Positions 13,101-23,492 of a stretch of 64,000 nt of DNA are shown here, piece after piece. A model generated the notes under the pieces. It saw only the letters and a list, made by a program, of their open reading frames with translations, was not told the origin of the DNA and made no database searches. Position numbers and translations under genes: made by a program. Source of the stretch: Neonectria sp. B-13 (Eukaryota > Ascomycota > Sordariomycetes > Hypocreales > Nectriaceae); contig NOKP01000026.1 of NCBI GenBank assembly GCA_002682825.1, positions 62,001-126,000 on the forward strand. The letters are read 5' to 3'. Each line of letters starts with the position of its first letter. Position 1 is the first letter of the stretch.

Positions 13101-13402
13101 GTGTCCGAGGCGTCAGAGCTCTCCGTGTCGCCCTCGTCATCGGTCAGGGTAGAGTCGGCGGTCTTTGACTTTGACTTGGCGGTCTTGGACTTCCCATGGT
13201 GATGCTTCTTGGCAGCCTTTTTGCCAGTGCGCTTGGCGGGATCGGATCGTCCGGACCCGGCAGGCTTGGGGTCGGGGTCGGTGGAGTTGTGATTCGTCTC
13301 CGCGGGCGTCCGGGCGGAGTCGTCGGTAGCCGTTGTGGAACCAATGGGGTTGGAGTTGTCGCGGCGATCTGCCGGGACGATGGTGGCTTCAGTCGGCTCC
13401 AT
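10132..13402 (-). CDS. AAA-family ATPase with charged N-terminus and DUF7025-like middle
   Basis: Four exons on minus: 13402-12195, 12142-10920, 10851-10541 and 10479-10132, joined in frame to 1029 residues. Introns are GTAAGT or GTATGT...AG and 52-68 bp long. The start is ATG 13402; the frame continues to a GTG at 13459 that eukaryotes would not use. Residues ~1-230 are Ser/Asp/Lys-rich with alternating acidic and lysine blocks, then a short coiled coil (LKDEFQALKLQVTQLQQQLA) and a Pro-rich linker. The middle resembles DUF7025. The C-terminal AAA module has Walker A GPPGTGKT (815-822), Walker B ILLLDEAD (around 868-875) and sensor motif TTNRVE. This architecture recurs in fungal AAA ATPases of unknown function. 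It is probably a nucleotide-driven remodelling factor; the Lys/acid-rich N-terminus suggests a nuclear location, which is inference. Confidence 0.88.
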
Positions 13403-15272
13403 CTTTGACGACGACAGCGGCTGAAGGGGAGCACCTTCGCTTTTTGTGCGGGACGGCACAATATATGGAATGGGAAGAGAGTTGAAGTAATGGACCGGAT
13501 GGCGGGAAACGGGAACAACGGATTTCGAAGCGAGGGAGTGATCTTATTTGCGTGTGTACGCGTGTGTGTTGGTGTTGTTGGCGGGTGGGCTACCGGTGCC
13601 AGGTGTACAAGGACTCTCAAATGGGACGGTTGCATCCACCAGCGTAGCCTCTCGCAAGCTGAGTTGGCTGTTTGTAGGCTCTAAGCCTCCGAGTCGGCTG
13701 TGGGTCGTTGGCCTGAGGATGTCAGGCAGCGACGAGTCTCTTCCTTAGGCAGAGAGAAGCCTAAATACTCTCGATGCAAACACGAGAGCGGGAGCTGGAG
13801 TGAGAGCAAGGTCAGCTATCAGGGTTCTTCAGGTCGATAATGATGGCTCTCTGGGGTTTGTGGGGGAAGCTGTGCATGCACCGTTTCTGGGGATGCTTGG
13901 CGCTTACTGATGATGGAACGGAGGGTGAGATGGGAAGAACGAGAGAACGAGAGAGGCAGAGGGAGAGATGCCGTCGGGGATATGTAAACGAGGCTGCACA
14001 AACACAAAAGTGAAGCGGATGAGATGCGATTTGATAAGGCAGGGTTGAAGGTTACGCAGCGCACCTACCACAGCGCGGACAGCAAAGCAAAGCAAATCTC
14101 GTGGCGCGGGACGAAGTAGGACGAGGAGACTTATGGAAATCGAGAGAGGAAGAGAGAAAGAGAGAAGAGGGAATGTGTGACACCACGGGATAATGGCGGT
14201 GCGATGTATGAGTTGAGCTAGGGTGAAAGTAGAGCGAGAGCAGAGGTGGGAGGGAGGAAGGAGAGGAAGAGTATGCGGATGAGGATGAGAATGAGGATGA
14301 GGGAAATGCTGAGAAGTGCAGAGTAAGGTCACAGGAGATGGATGGGTCACGTTATATACAAAGGCTGAATGAGTGAATGAGTGTCGACGGATGAAAGGCG
14401 GCTCTCCGATAAACAGACCAGCCCCAGCTCGCCGGGTCGAAGACGAACAAGGCCAAGATGGTCACGAAAAGGTCACGGGCAGGCCACAGACACGGCCGTG
14501 TGGATGGCCAGAACTGCGGCCAACGAACAGACGCAACAATCACTGCATCAGCATTCACTGCATAAGGCGGTCCTCCGCTCCAGCCGTTGCATCTACAGGC
14601 AGCGAGCGGCGGGCGGCGTGACGAGAAGAACCAAAAAGCGCCAACAAATGAGGGAGCCGATGGACGGAATCAATGCGCGAAATTGGACAGTCAGTCAGGG
14701 TCTAATAACAAGGCAGCATCAGGCAGAGAGCCGGGCCCGTCATCATCTCACTCGCAGTCTCGCACGATTCGAGTGCCCCAATGAGACGCCAGAAAACAAC
14801 TCTGCGGTGCACTGTCCAGTTCGCTGTGCGAGTGGAATACGCCGGTGGCTGTACTGCATTCGTGCAGCGGGGGTGAGCTCGACTTCGTGTTGGTGGCCAA
14901 CAGTGATTCACTAGGCGGCTCACCGTTAGGCGACCTGCTCGGCTGCCTGCATCGAGCGGCGCATGTGCAAGCACTGAAGTTCCCTAGGAACTGGAAAAAC
15001 ATTTACACCTGTTGGCCCTTTGGTGGGTTGTTGGTTGTTGCCTGGGGATGCTAGTCTAGCCGAGTGGCCGCTGAGTCTTAGCAGAACCGACATTGACTGG
15101 AAGACTTGGGCCTATGTTGGCCTACATAGACTACATAGTTCCATCCATTAAGAAACCCTATCCGTTAACATTATTCGTACTGTACTTCGTTCTGGGCCCA
15201 TTGCAGGCCCAATAGTTGCATCCCAGGTATCTATCTACGCCGTTATCATCATCTTCACCAAACTTCCACCGC
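13403..15272. other. 1.9 kb spacer holding the AAA ATPase promoter
   Basis: Between the start of the AAA ATPase and the stop of the rhodopsin-domain gene, both minus. From about 13918 to 14300 the plus strand is strongly purine-rich, so the sense strand of the ATPase promoter is CT-rich, a common feature of fungal promoters. No gene or RNA was recognised. Confidence 0.6.
13918..14300 (-). promoter_or_regulatory. CT-rich tract upstream of the AAA ATPase
   Basis: Long runs of GA on plus (CT on the sense strand) lie 0.5-0.9 kb upstream of ATG 13402. Such pyrimidine tracts are typical of promoters and 5' leaders in filamentous ascomycetes. Assignment to this gene rests on position only. Confidence 0.4.
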
Positions 15273-16602
15273 TCATCGCCCGCCCTGAATCAACTCCACA
15301 TTACTACTCCAGGTGCTCATCCTTCTATCAACCAAGAGTTCGGCGTCGAGCCGATTCGCCAAGTGTAGATTTCTCGAGCTCATCGACCCGATTGTTCGTC
15401 GGTTGTCGCGTTGTCCCGACGTCGAAGACTTGTTGTGGCTGCTCGAGTTGGATTCGCCGGACGCCCTTGACGTGCTAAAGTACGGCCGCAATGCCGGCAA
15501 ACAGGCAACAAAGATGCTTAGGTTGCAGTTGATTATGCACCAGAGCACTACATCACCAGTTAGCCCACGATATCTGGTGCAGGGCCTGATGCACATACAA
15601 ACTAGGCTGATGGAGAACTGGCCTTGGACCCGCGATGTCTCGATTATGACAAAGCGGTTGAGGTCAATGCCGATGTTGATGAGGCCGAGAAGAAACGTGC
15701 AGTACATTCCGAATTTGAGCGATCTCCTCATGTTCAGTGAGGGTACGATGAACCACGGCAAAGCAAACACTGTTCATGTTAATCCTTGCCATCTTGCGTC
15801 TATTCGACGACTAGCTCTGTCGACTCACCTAAGAGGTCCCCAAAGAAGTGGAGGCCCCAAGTCACTCGGCTTAGTGTGTTTGTTACGCTGCTCGGGCATG
15901 CTCTATTGGCATCGATATCCCTAATCTCGTAATGTCAGCGACGCTCTCAGCTTGACTCTGAACCGACTAGTCTTCGCTTACCAGACAGTCCATATCGGAA
16001 AGCAGATGAAGAAAAGGAGCAAGAGGCTGGCAACGTAGGCGCAGGCGACGTAGATAATCGTTGCCCACAAGAATATCCTTCGTTTCCTCATGAAATCTGG
16101 AAATATTTGCAAGTACATAGAAAGCAGTGTTGCCTTAGAGAGGTAGAAAGTCGAGGAGAAAGGGATGTTCGCGAACCAGAACAGCTAGATTGACACCTTG
16201 TCAGTCCCCGTCCTAGCTTTGCTCGTTGATGCTCCTCCACCAAGGTAATTACCTTGAATATCGTGGGAATGTCGTCAGGATTGCCGCGAAAGCCCTGCAT
16301 GGTCGTCTTTACATCCGGCTCAAGTGCGCCTAGGCGTTGTAAGGGGATGTTGAAGGATGTGGTCACGATGCCCGAAACCCATGCGGCGCACATGAGCAAG
16401 TCGCTCATCAATATCCTCCGCCGTTGGATCCTGAGCCGCAGATAGATACGGGCGGCAATGACAGCAGCCGAGATGGCAATCAAAATCCATCCTGCGAGCT
16501 TCACCGAGGGATTGCCTTGTTAGCGAGGAAATTAGGGTCGAGTTAGATGCGTTGAGGGTGTCACACCTGGACCTCTGTCCCTCCTGGGGCACCTATTGCC
16601 AT
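15273..16602 (-). CDS. Fungal rhodopsin-domain integral membrane protein (7 TM)
   Basis: Six exons on minus: 16602-16567, 16498-16253, 16184-15982, 15920-15829, 15769-15599 and 15547-15273, giving 340 residues. The fifth intron uses GTATGT and a GGCTAAC branch site. Splicing there restores the family pattern 'LLWCIINCNLSIFVACLPALRP', while the unspliced frame reads through with an odd Cys-rich insert. Other family marks are 'WGLHFFGDLLVFALPW', 'LRRR/NMRRS' loops and a TM1 segment near residues 13-32. The family is the fungal rhodopsin-fold group (often annotated 'integral membrane protein'), a plasma-membrane protein of mostly unknown ligand. It lacks the N-terminal CFEM domain that some relatives carry. 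The first exon is only 36 bp and its donor (GTGTGA) is weak, so the extreme N-terminus is the least certain part. Confidence 0.82.
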
Positions 16603-18182
16603 CAGTGCGGGATGCCCCTTGGCCAAGAACAAGGACGAATTCCAATCGATGCCGGGAAATTGAGAGGGAGGGACTCGATGTCCATTCGCAAGGCCCTTTC
16701 TGAAGCACAAGACAGGTTCGTCAGATTCTCGGGTAAGTCGGGATAGCCGTGGGGGTCGCTGGAAAGATCTCTTGGGCTTGGGTTCTTGTTCTGCGCGAGG
16801 CAACGGGCTTAGACATGTATATACTTTTTGTCGAATAGTCGCGACCTAGTGTGGCGTGAGTAAGTTCGCATCGAGTTAACTGGGGTTGACATCTTCTAAC
16901 CCGTCTTAGTCGGAGATACCCGATGAGACGAGGCAAGATAACCTTAACCAAGTCCAAAACGGGCATACTCTAGATTCCACCGGGCCGTCCCCAGAATTCC
17001 AAGCCTGTATAACCAATCCTCCCTTGGCTGGAGCCCGAGGCATCATATCCTTCGCGCTCCATAAAGGCCCAGCCGAGTGCTTAGTTCCTCCACTCGGTTC
17101 AGGCCGAGTTAGGATGGCCGTAGCTTAGCGACCATATGCTCCGCCTGTTTCTATCGAGACGGATGAGCGACGAGGGCATTGCCGAAAACGGCGGTCCCCC
17201 ACTTTCCTTTGCCCGAGCCCATCTTTCTCCCAACGAGGGGAGGCCAAGCCTGTTGCCATCTGATACCCAGATGAGACATTGCCAATGTAGCAGCATTCCA
17301 ACAGACTGCAGTACTGAAGTTGGCTCCGTGAAGTTTATCTTGAGTATAAGATGATCGCATCAGTCCGATTTTGCAGCCTAGTTTGTCGGTTAGAGACCTA
17401 TTACGCCATCCCACGTTCCCGGGCTGAAACTTGTCTGGTGTCGAGAATGTTCACGATACTCGTCGAATGAGCACTCGTATAGACGCGAAACATAAGGTTC
17501 TCCTTGGGTGCTTGCCAAGAATAGCAGCCGATGATACATAATAGCTTCGGAAGAATCTTGAAACCCTCGGAAAGGATCGACAGCGGAGCTAGTGGTACTG
17601 CAAGGAGCTTAGCCCTCGGAACAGCGATGGGTGTCTGAGAGGAATTCAAGAAGATACTTGAATTTGCCGCTTTCAAGTGCTAAGTGGTGGCAAGCTAAGG
17701 TAGTTCCGTAATGTTCTCGAGGGTTACTAATCTTTAAATGGGATGCACATTCTATCTTGTTCGCTTAACTTGCTGCTTTCGAAATCGCGAGATGTAACGA
17801 AAAGGCATCACAAGCAAAGCAGGGTTCTGTAAATGCAGAGACTTGCGGTACAGTTTTCTTCCTTACTGGCTCTCTACTCCGAGGCTCTAGAACCACGTCC
17901 AAGGTAATCGAATCGCAGGGGTTGAACTGTCGCATAGGATCACTGGCTCTTTGACGACTTGCGGATGGCTGAATTGAACTAACAAACATCGAGGAGAGTC
18001 TCTCCTATTGGAGAGCCAAGGTAAGCCAAAGCTGATTCAGAGTGGTATTGCGTGTGCCTGGTGACGGGCTGAAATCCATCCGTGACGAATTAGGAAATAT
18101 GAATCGAGAATGGACTCACGGACCGGGCCGCCGACCTTGAAATTCCTCAGGCAGCCCCCACAGCCTGCTTCTTCCTTCTTTC

Positions 18183-18200
18183 CTTTCTTTCTTTCTTTCT
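18183..18200. repeat. (CTTT)n microsatellite
   Basis: At least four tandem CTTT units, within a longer pyrimidine tract starting near 18171. Confidence 0.85.
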
Positions 18201-20360
18201 TGTAAGCATGATTGCACATCAATGTCTTCGACGTAAACCACTCAATTCTTTCAACTCAAACACACACTTACAGCAGCCAAGCCATGAAGTCCCCCTCAAT
18301 TGGGCTGACCCTGATCCAATGCTGCTACGCAGTCGGCTTGCGCTCGCAACATGCCCCACCCGCAGGGTCGCAATCAAAGTCTGGAGTCTGATGCTTAGCG
18401 ATAGGATTTGACTCGAGGAAAGCAATTTACTCAAGGGGTAGATGTCTTGTTTGAGCCTGTTTCTCGCGCTCAAAGCATGAACGGTATTCGAAGGAGCAGG
18501 CGCCCATTTTGCGGAGACACCAACACAAGCAACATGCCGTACGGCTCAACCATAGTCGGGAACTCATTTACTCTCATGCACTAATCCCTCCCTAAGAGAG
18601 GCCTAGGAAACTTATCGGAAACGAGAGCTTTCCTCGTTTACCATATTTTCCAGGTGGCGTACAGATACTAGGGGCAAGGCCTGCTCAAGAAAGGCAGCGC
18701 GAGTCACGATGTCTCGACCGCCGAGTCGCAGCTTTTGCACAGCAATACTTGCTCCTCACCTCCGTTGCCAATACCATCGCCGATTTAATCCTGAGCCGAA
18801 CCCATCTCGTACGAACCCCGAATAAAGTCAAAAATATATCAACTGGCAATGAGCCCAGGCCTGACTCAAAAGCTGTTTCGGTTCCTTCGGCTCGCAAGCT
18901 TGTGCATAATTTTATGGCTGTTGTTCTGGTCTCAGACGCCCAGATTTCCCACCTAGCAGCGCTACGGCTTCTCGACCACGATATGGCTCCAACGAGTACC
19001 GCAATAGCTGGCATGTATCCGCTGGACTCGATGCTGGTGCTGTGGCTGGTGCGAGGTTAGCAAGGAGCACAGCGACAACGGCGGGTGCGATTCAAAACTG
19101 TGCATTTTCATTGCCGGTATTTGATTTTGTCGATGATGACGAGCTGGAATTGAGAGACACACCCTCGCTGTGCAAGGATGCTTGCTGGTCGCTGCGTGTC
19201 CAGCAGCACACAAACAGGAGCACTAGAAAATGCGGGCCAGCAAACAAGTCAGCTTCGCCATACCGGTCCTTTGAAGAAACCAGGAAACATGGCAGCTGCA
19301 GCGACGGCAGGGTGGACGCTGATTCGAAGCGGAGAGACACCACCACCATGGCTAGAAAGAAACAGGTCCAGAAACAGGGCTCAGAAGTATGGGCGCGAAT
19401 AGCTGCATCGGTGTCGACGAATGACAGACAACAAGTCGGATTTGCCAATTGCTGGTGGCTGCGTTGGCGATGCATGTCGACAAAAACGGCGGAACAGAGA
19501 TACAAGACAACAACAAATATACGCGGGCAATGGTAGCAAGGTGCTGCTGCAAGATCGTGGGGCTGTCAGAGTGCGACTTTGCAGACGGACGAAACTTGGT
19601 GTTGCCAACGCTCAATCAATCCCTGGCATCCTGTGAGACCCGGAAGTCAAGTTGAAGCAATTCGACCTGAGCCTGCTTTGATGAGCGATCGACCAAGACG
19701 CAAACAGGGCAGAGTTTTGATTGTGATGGTGACAATGCTGCTCTTGATTCACTCTTATTTTCTTTCCAGGGATCCGCCCCACCGATGCCTTGCAGCAGTG
19801 CGTCGCGTCGCTGATGCTGCCGGGGTTTAAAGGAGCGACGACGTCATTGAAGCAAAGGTTTAATGTTTTGCTGAGCACGGGCAGCCAAACACGACGAGAG
19901 AAGAAGCGAGCTTTTTATCACGGGCGAGCTTCACATGGCCGGGTCATCTATTTTTCATTCCATTCTGGGGATGGAATGGCTGCAACTACATGGCTGATGG
20001 ATAAGACACAGGGCGGAAGCTGAGCAGGTATGTTCCCTTCTGCAAATGCCCGTTGGGCAACTTGGCATTGCTCTGTAACTCCGACTGCAGCACACTGCCG
20101 GCACTCACTGGACGCACCTGGAACTCACATACCTTTGGTATCACAGGAACTTCAGACGAAATGGGCAGGGAAGAGAGAGACCAGACTCTGCTTGTCTGTT
20201 CAGGCTTGCTGAAGAAATCCTGTATGACACCACCACATTCGGCTATCTCCATGCCAGTGGGGACCCCTCCTCCCAAGCATGCACGAAAGCACTGTTTGCT
20301 GCGCTGCACAGGCCACAGGGCCCCCTGCAATCCACCAAACTTACAGGCGCCACGACCTGC

Positions 20361-20390
20361 GCCGGCCACCACAGGCCACCACAGGCCACC
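20361..20390. repeat. Three tandem copies of a 10-bp unit (ACAGGCCACC)
   Basis: Two exact copies of ACAGGCCACC are preceded by a one-mismatch copy (GCCGGCCACC). They lie about 380 bp upstream of the Yvc1-like start. Confidence 0.75.
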
Positions 20391-20768
20391 AGAAACCGGT
20401 TTGGACCAATGAGCACCCGTAGTCAACGTCATCGGTGTGCGAACTAGTCGTCCGAGGTAGCTCCTTTGGGGGGAGCTTTCAGCTTTCTTGGTCCGCCGTC
20501 CTCCTCCAAGTTCTCGAGCTACCCGGCCTCCTCCTTGAGCAATTCACTTTTTGTTCCAGAGAAGAGACGAGGCCGACCTCAATCTCTCCCTGTGCTTCTC
20601 TTTCCCCCTACCCCCCCCATCTTACCAACCGCGGCGATTTGTGTCGCTGTCTGCTTTGTTTTGCTCTCCGTCCGTCTCCGGACCGCAACTCCAAGCACGG
20701 GACCTGTGGTGCTTCTCGTGTAGCATCTGGTATCGCAAGGGAGACCAAACGCGCTGAGATTGTTCACC

Positions 20769-23229
20769 ATGCCTAGCAATTGGAACCGGCTGAAGGGCAT
20801 CGTTGGCCTCGGCAGTGCCAACGGCGTCAACGGCTCTGGCGCCGTCGACCGCCATGCGTGGCTCCAGGAGGAGGAGCGTGCTCGTACGTTGTCTTCCCCT
20901 ACATCATCACCGAGGTGGCTCGAGCATCTTGTCCATGAGCTCGCAGTGTTCTTTGGGAAGCTATAGTTACTGACCTTCCCGCTCTCCAATCCAGTTCTTC
21001 CCCAACACCGCAATCAGAATATCGAATCGGCAATCCCTGCTGAAGATGTGACCAAGATCTGTCTGCGCCTGCGACATCTCATCCGCCAGTGCATTCCCTG
21101 CGAACTCGAGGAGGCCCAAATTACCCGCTCCCACAGCACCATCATCACCAAAAAGGTCATCCAGGCCGCCAAGGAGGCCGGTGGTCACCAGTATCGAGGA
21201 TGCGTGGTACGTTTACTGTCGTCAATAGACTTCCCAATCAATCCTAATTTCATCTAGGTCTACGCCCTGCTGGTCAACCTCCACTGGTTCAAGCGCGAGG
21301 CCATGCTCGAGCTGTGGGATGCCGACCTGCACCAGCTTCGCGCCGCTGCCTGCACCGTCATCGCCAAACAGATGCAAGTCTTACTCCATGGCACACTCGT
21401 TCCCTCGCCATAGGTTGCTGTTACTGACACCTGCGCCCCCAAATAGCATCGAGGGCGAAGAAGACATGGAATACCTGTTGCACAACATCCTCCTCCGTCG
21501 CTACTCGTTCCTCAGAGGCAGTCTTCCTACCGCCCCAGTGAACGTTATCGAAATGGCCGTTGACCTGCACGCCGTCCGTGTCATCGGCTCTTCGGGGTAC
21601 CAAAAGTGCATTGCCTATCTCTGGCGCGGCTGGCTTGTCCAGGACGAGGATGACCCCTCCATCTTCGTCGACTACAAGGACAAAGATAACCGCAGCTTCC
21701 TCGTTCATATGGATCCCGACCGCATGCGCGCACCTCGCTATCAGAATGCAGCCCAGATGCTCTTTTCCCTCATCTACCTGGGCCTTTACACCGCCGCCAT
21801 CAACTCAGTCAACCCAACCGGTGTCCTGGACGGTGCCGAAGTCGCTCTTTACATCTTTACTTTTGGCTATGTCGCCGACGAGCTCGTCAAGTTCTACAAG
21901 GCTGGATATCATATCCTTGGCTTCTGGAATGCCGTGAATGGCACACTCTACTCATTCCTCACCTTGTCGCTCGCCTTCCGTATTGTTGGCTTATCATACA
22001 CGAACAATAAGCACCAACATGATCACTATAACCGCCTTAGTTATAACATGCTTGCTTTTATTGCCCCCCTGTTTTGGTCGCGTCTGCTTCTCTATCTTGA
22101 TAGCTTCCGATTCTTTGGCGCCATGCTCGTTGTTCTCAAGGTGATGATGAAGGAGTCTGTCATCTTCTTTGCCCTACTGATCATCTTGGTCGTTGGCTTC
22201 TTACAAGCCTTCATTGGCCTCGATCTCGCCGATGACAATGTTGCTGGCGATGTGTGGTTCATCATCGAGTCGATGCTGAAGGCGATCATGCAGAGCCCCG
22301 AGTTTGAGGGTTTTGACGGATTTGGGCATCCCTGGGGACTGATCCTTTACTACTGCTTTACCTTTGTGGTCATGGTAAGTTGATCATCGATATGTGCAGT
22401 GCAAGCTTGAAGCTCACGCTAACCATGACAGATCATTCTCCTCAACGTTCTCATTGCACTTTACAACTCAGCATACGAAGACATTTACCAGAATGCCGAC
22501 GATGAGTATCTAGCTTTGTTTGCTCAGAAGACGATGCAATTCGTGCGGGCCCCCGACGAGAATGTTTTCATTGCACCGTTCAACATCATCGAGATAGTTG
22601 TCTCTGGGCTGTGCGAGTGGTGGATGCCCAAGAAGACGTACGAGTTTATCAACGATTGCATCATGGCCACCCTCTATTCTCCCCTTCTCTTTGTGGCGGC
22701 GTTCTTGGAGACGCGTACGGCGCACTCTATCCGCAGCAACCGCTCGAGAGGTGAGGAGGACGACGACCAGGTTCACGAGTGGGAGGAACAGGCCCATGAG
22801 ATGGACTTTGAAGGCGAGGGCTGGGCTAAGACATGCGAGATGGCCAAGCCTAATGTAGAGGACGAGCCAGCTGTCATTGAAGTTCGTCAACTCCGTGCTG
22901 AAGTGGAAGAATTGAAGGGGATGCTGGCCGAGATCAGCAAGGCCGTTCACGCCAAGGTGGACCAGAGCCCGAAGGGGGTTCAAGACGCCCCGGAGACGGC
23001 TTCCGAGTCGACCCCAGAGACAACCACCGAAGCAAAGAAGTCGGACGTTCCAGAGACACCAGCGACACTCGAAGATATCGATTCCTCAGAGACACTGGAT
23101 ACGTCGGAAGCCACCGAGACTGCGGACGCCTCTGGGGGCAGCAAGGCTGGAGGCAAGAAGAAGAAGAACAACAAGAAGAAGAACAAGGGCGGTGCGGGAG
23201 GATCGGGCTCTGGAGCGCCTGCCGAGTAG
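20769..23229 (+). CDS. Yvc1-like TRP cation channel
   Basis: Five exons: 20769-20883, 20995-21206, 21258-21373, 21447-22374 and 22432-23229, giving 722 residues. The product resembles fungal Yvc1/TRP-type channels, which release Ca2+ from the vacuole. An N-terminal soluble helical region (about 1-170) is followed by hydrophobic segments such as 'MLFSLIYLGLYTAAI', 'VALYIFTFGYVADELV', 'FFALLIILVVGFLQAFIGLD' and 'LILYYCFTFVVMVIILLNVL'. The stretch 'SVIFFALLIILVVGFLQAF' through 'MLKAIMQSPEFEGFDGFG' lies where the pore should be. The C-terminus holds a coiled coil ('VIEVRQLRAEVEELKGMLAE') and a Lys-rich, Gly-rich tail. The third intron (21374-21446) starts with GCAAGT, a GC-AG intron; it is needed to join AKQ-I-IEGEED in frame. 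The gene converges with the ferric reductase, leaving 263 bp between stops. Confidence 0.87.
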
Positions 23230-23492
23230 GAAAGCAGGCTGTGGCCTTGAAAGTACGAAGCACGAAGAATGAAAAGTCCACGATAATAAGGCTTGACAAC
23301 GAGGGATGTTATGGGAAGTTTCATATTTATTTTTGACTCCTGGTTCGGCAGTTTCAGTTTGATATGGCCACGCGTGTATATATTCGTGTGGTCAGTTAGT
23401 TGCCTGGGTATGCTGTTGGTTTTAATCAGTTGAGAGTGAAAGTTGAATTAACTATGCTCTATCATTATCACGACGTCTATCTGTAGTTGTCG

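Larger units (their letters stand above)
16603..20768. other. 4.2 kb divergent intergenic region
   Basis: It lies between the starts of the rhodopsin-domain gene (minus) and the Yvc1-like gene (plus), so it must contain both promoters. A CTTT microsatellite (18183-18200) and a triple 10-bp repeat (20361-20390) are present. A C-rich/CT-rich leader runs from about 20580 to 20640. Several 60-160 codon frames (for example 17401-17676 minus and 19042-19536 plus) have no recognisable domain, and I could not join any of them into a convincing gene. Confidence 0.55.

Noticed and set aside
13403..13459. GTG at 13459 as the AAA ATPase start
   Set aside because: Eukaryotic initiation prefers ATG; the first in-frame ATG is 13402.
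19042..19536. Possible gene on plus in the divergent region
   Set aside because: No domain, biased composition, no adjoining exons, and a competing frame of similar length on the other strand.
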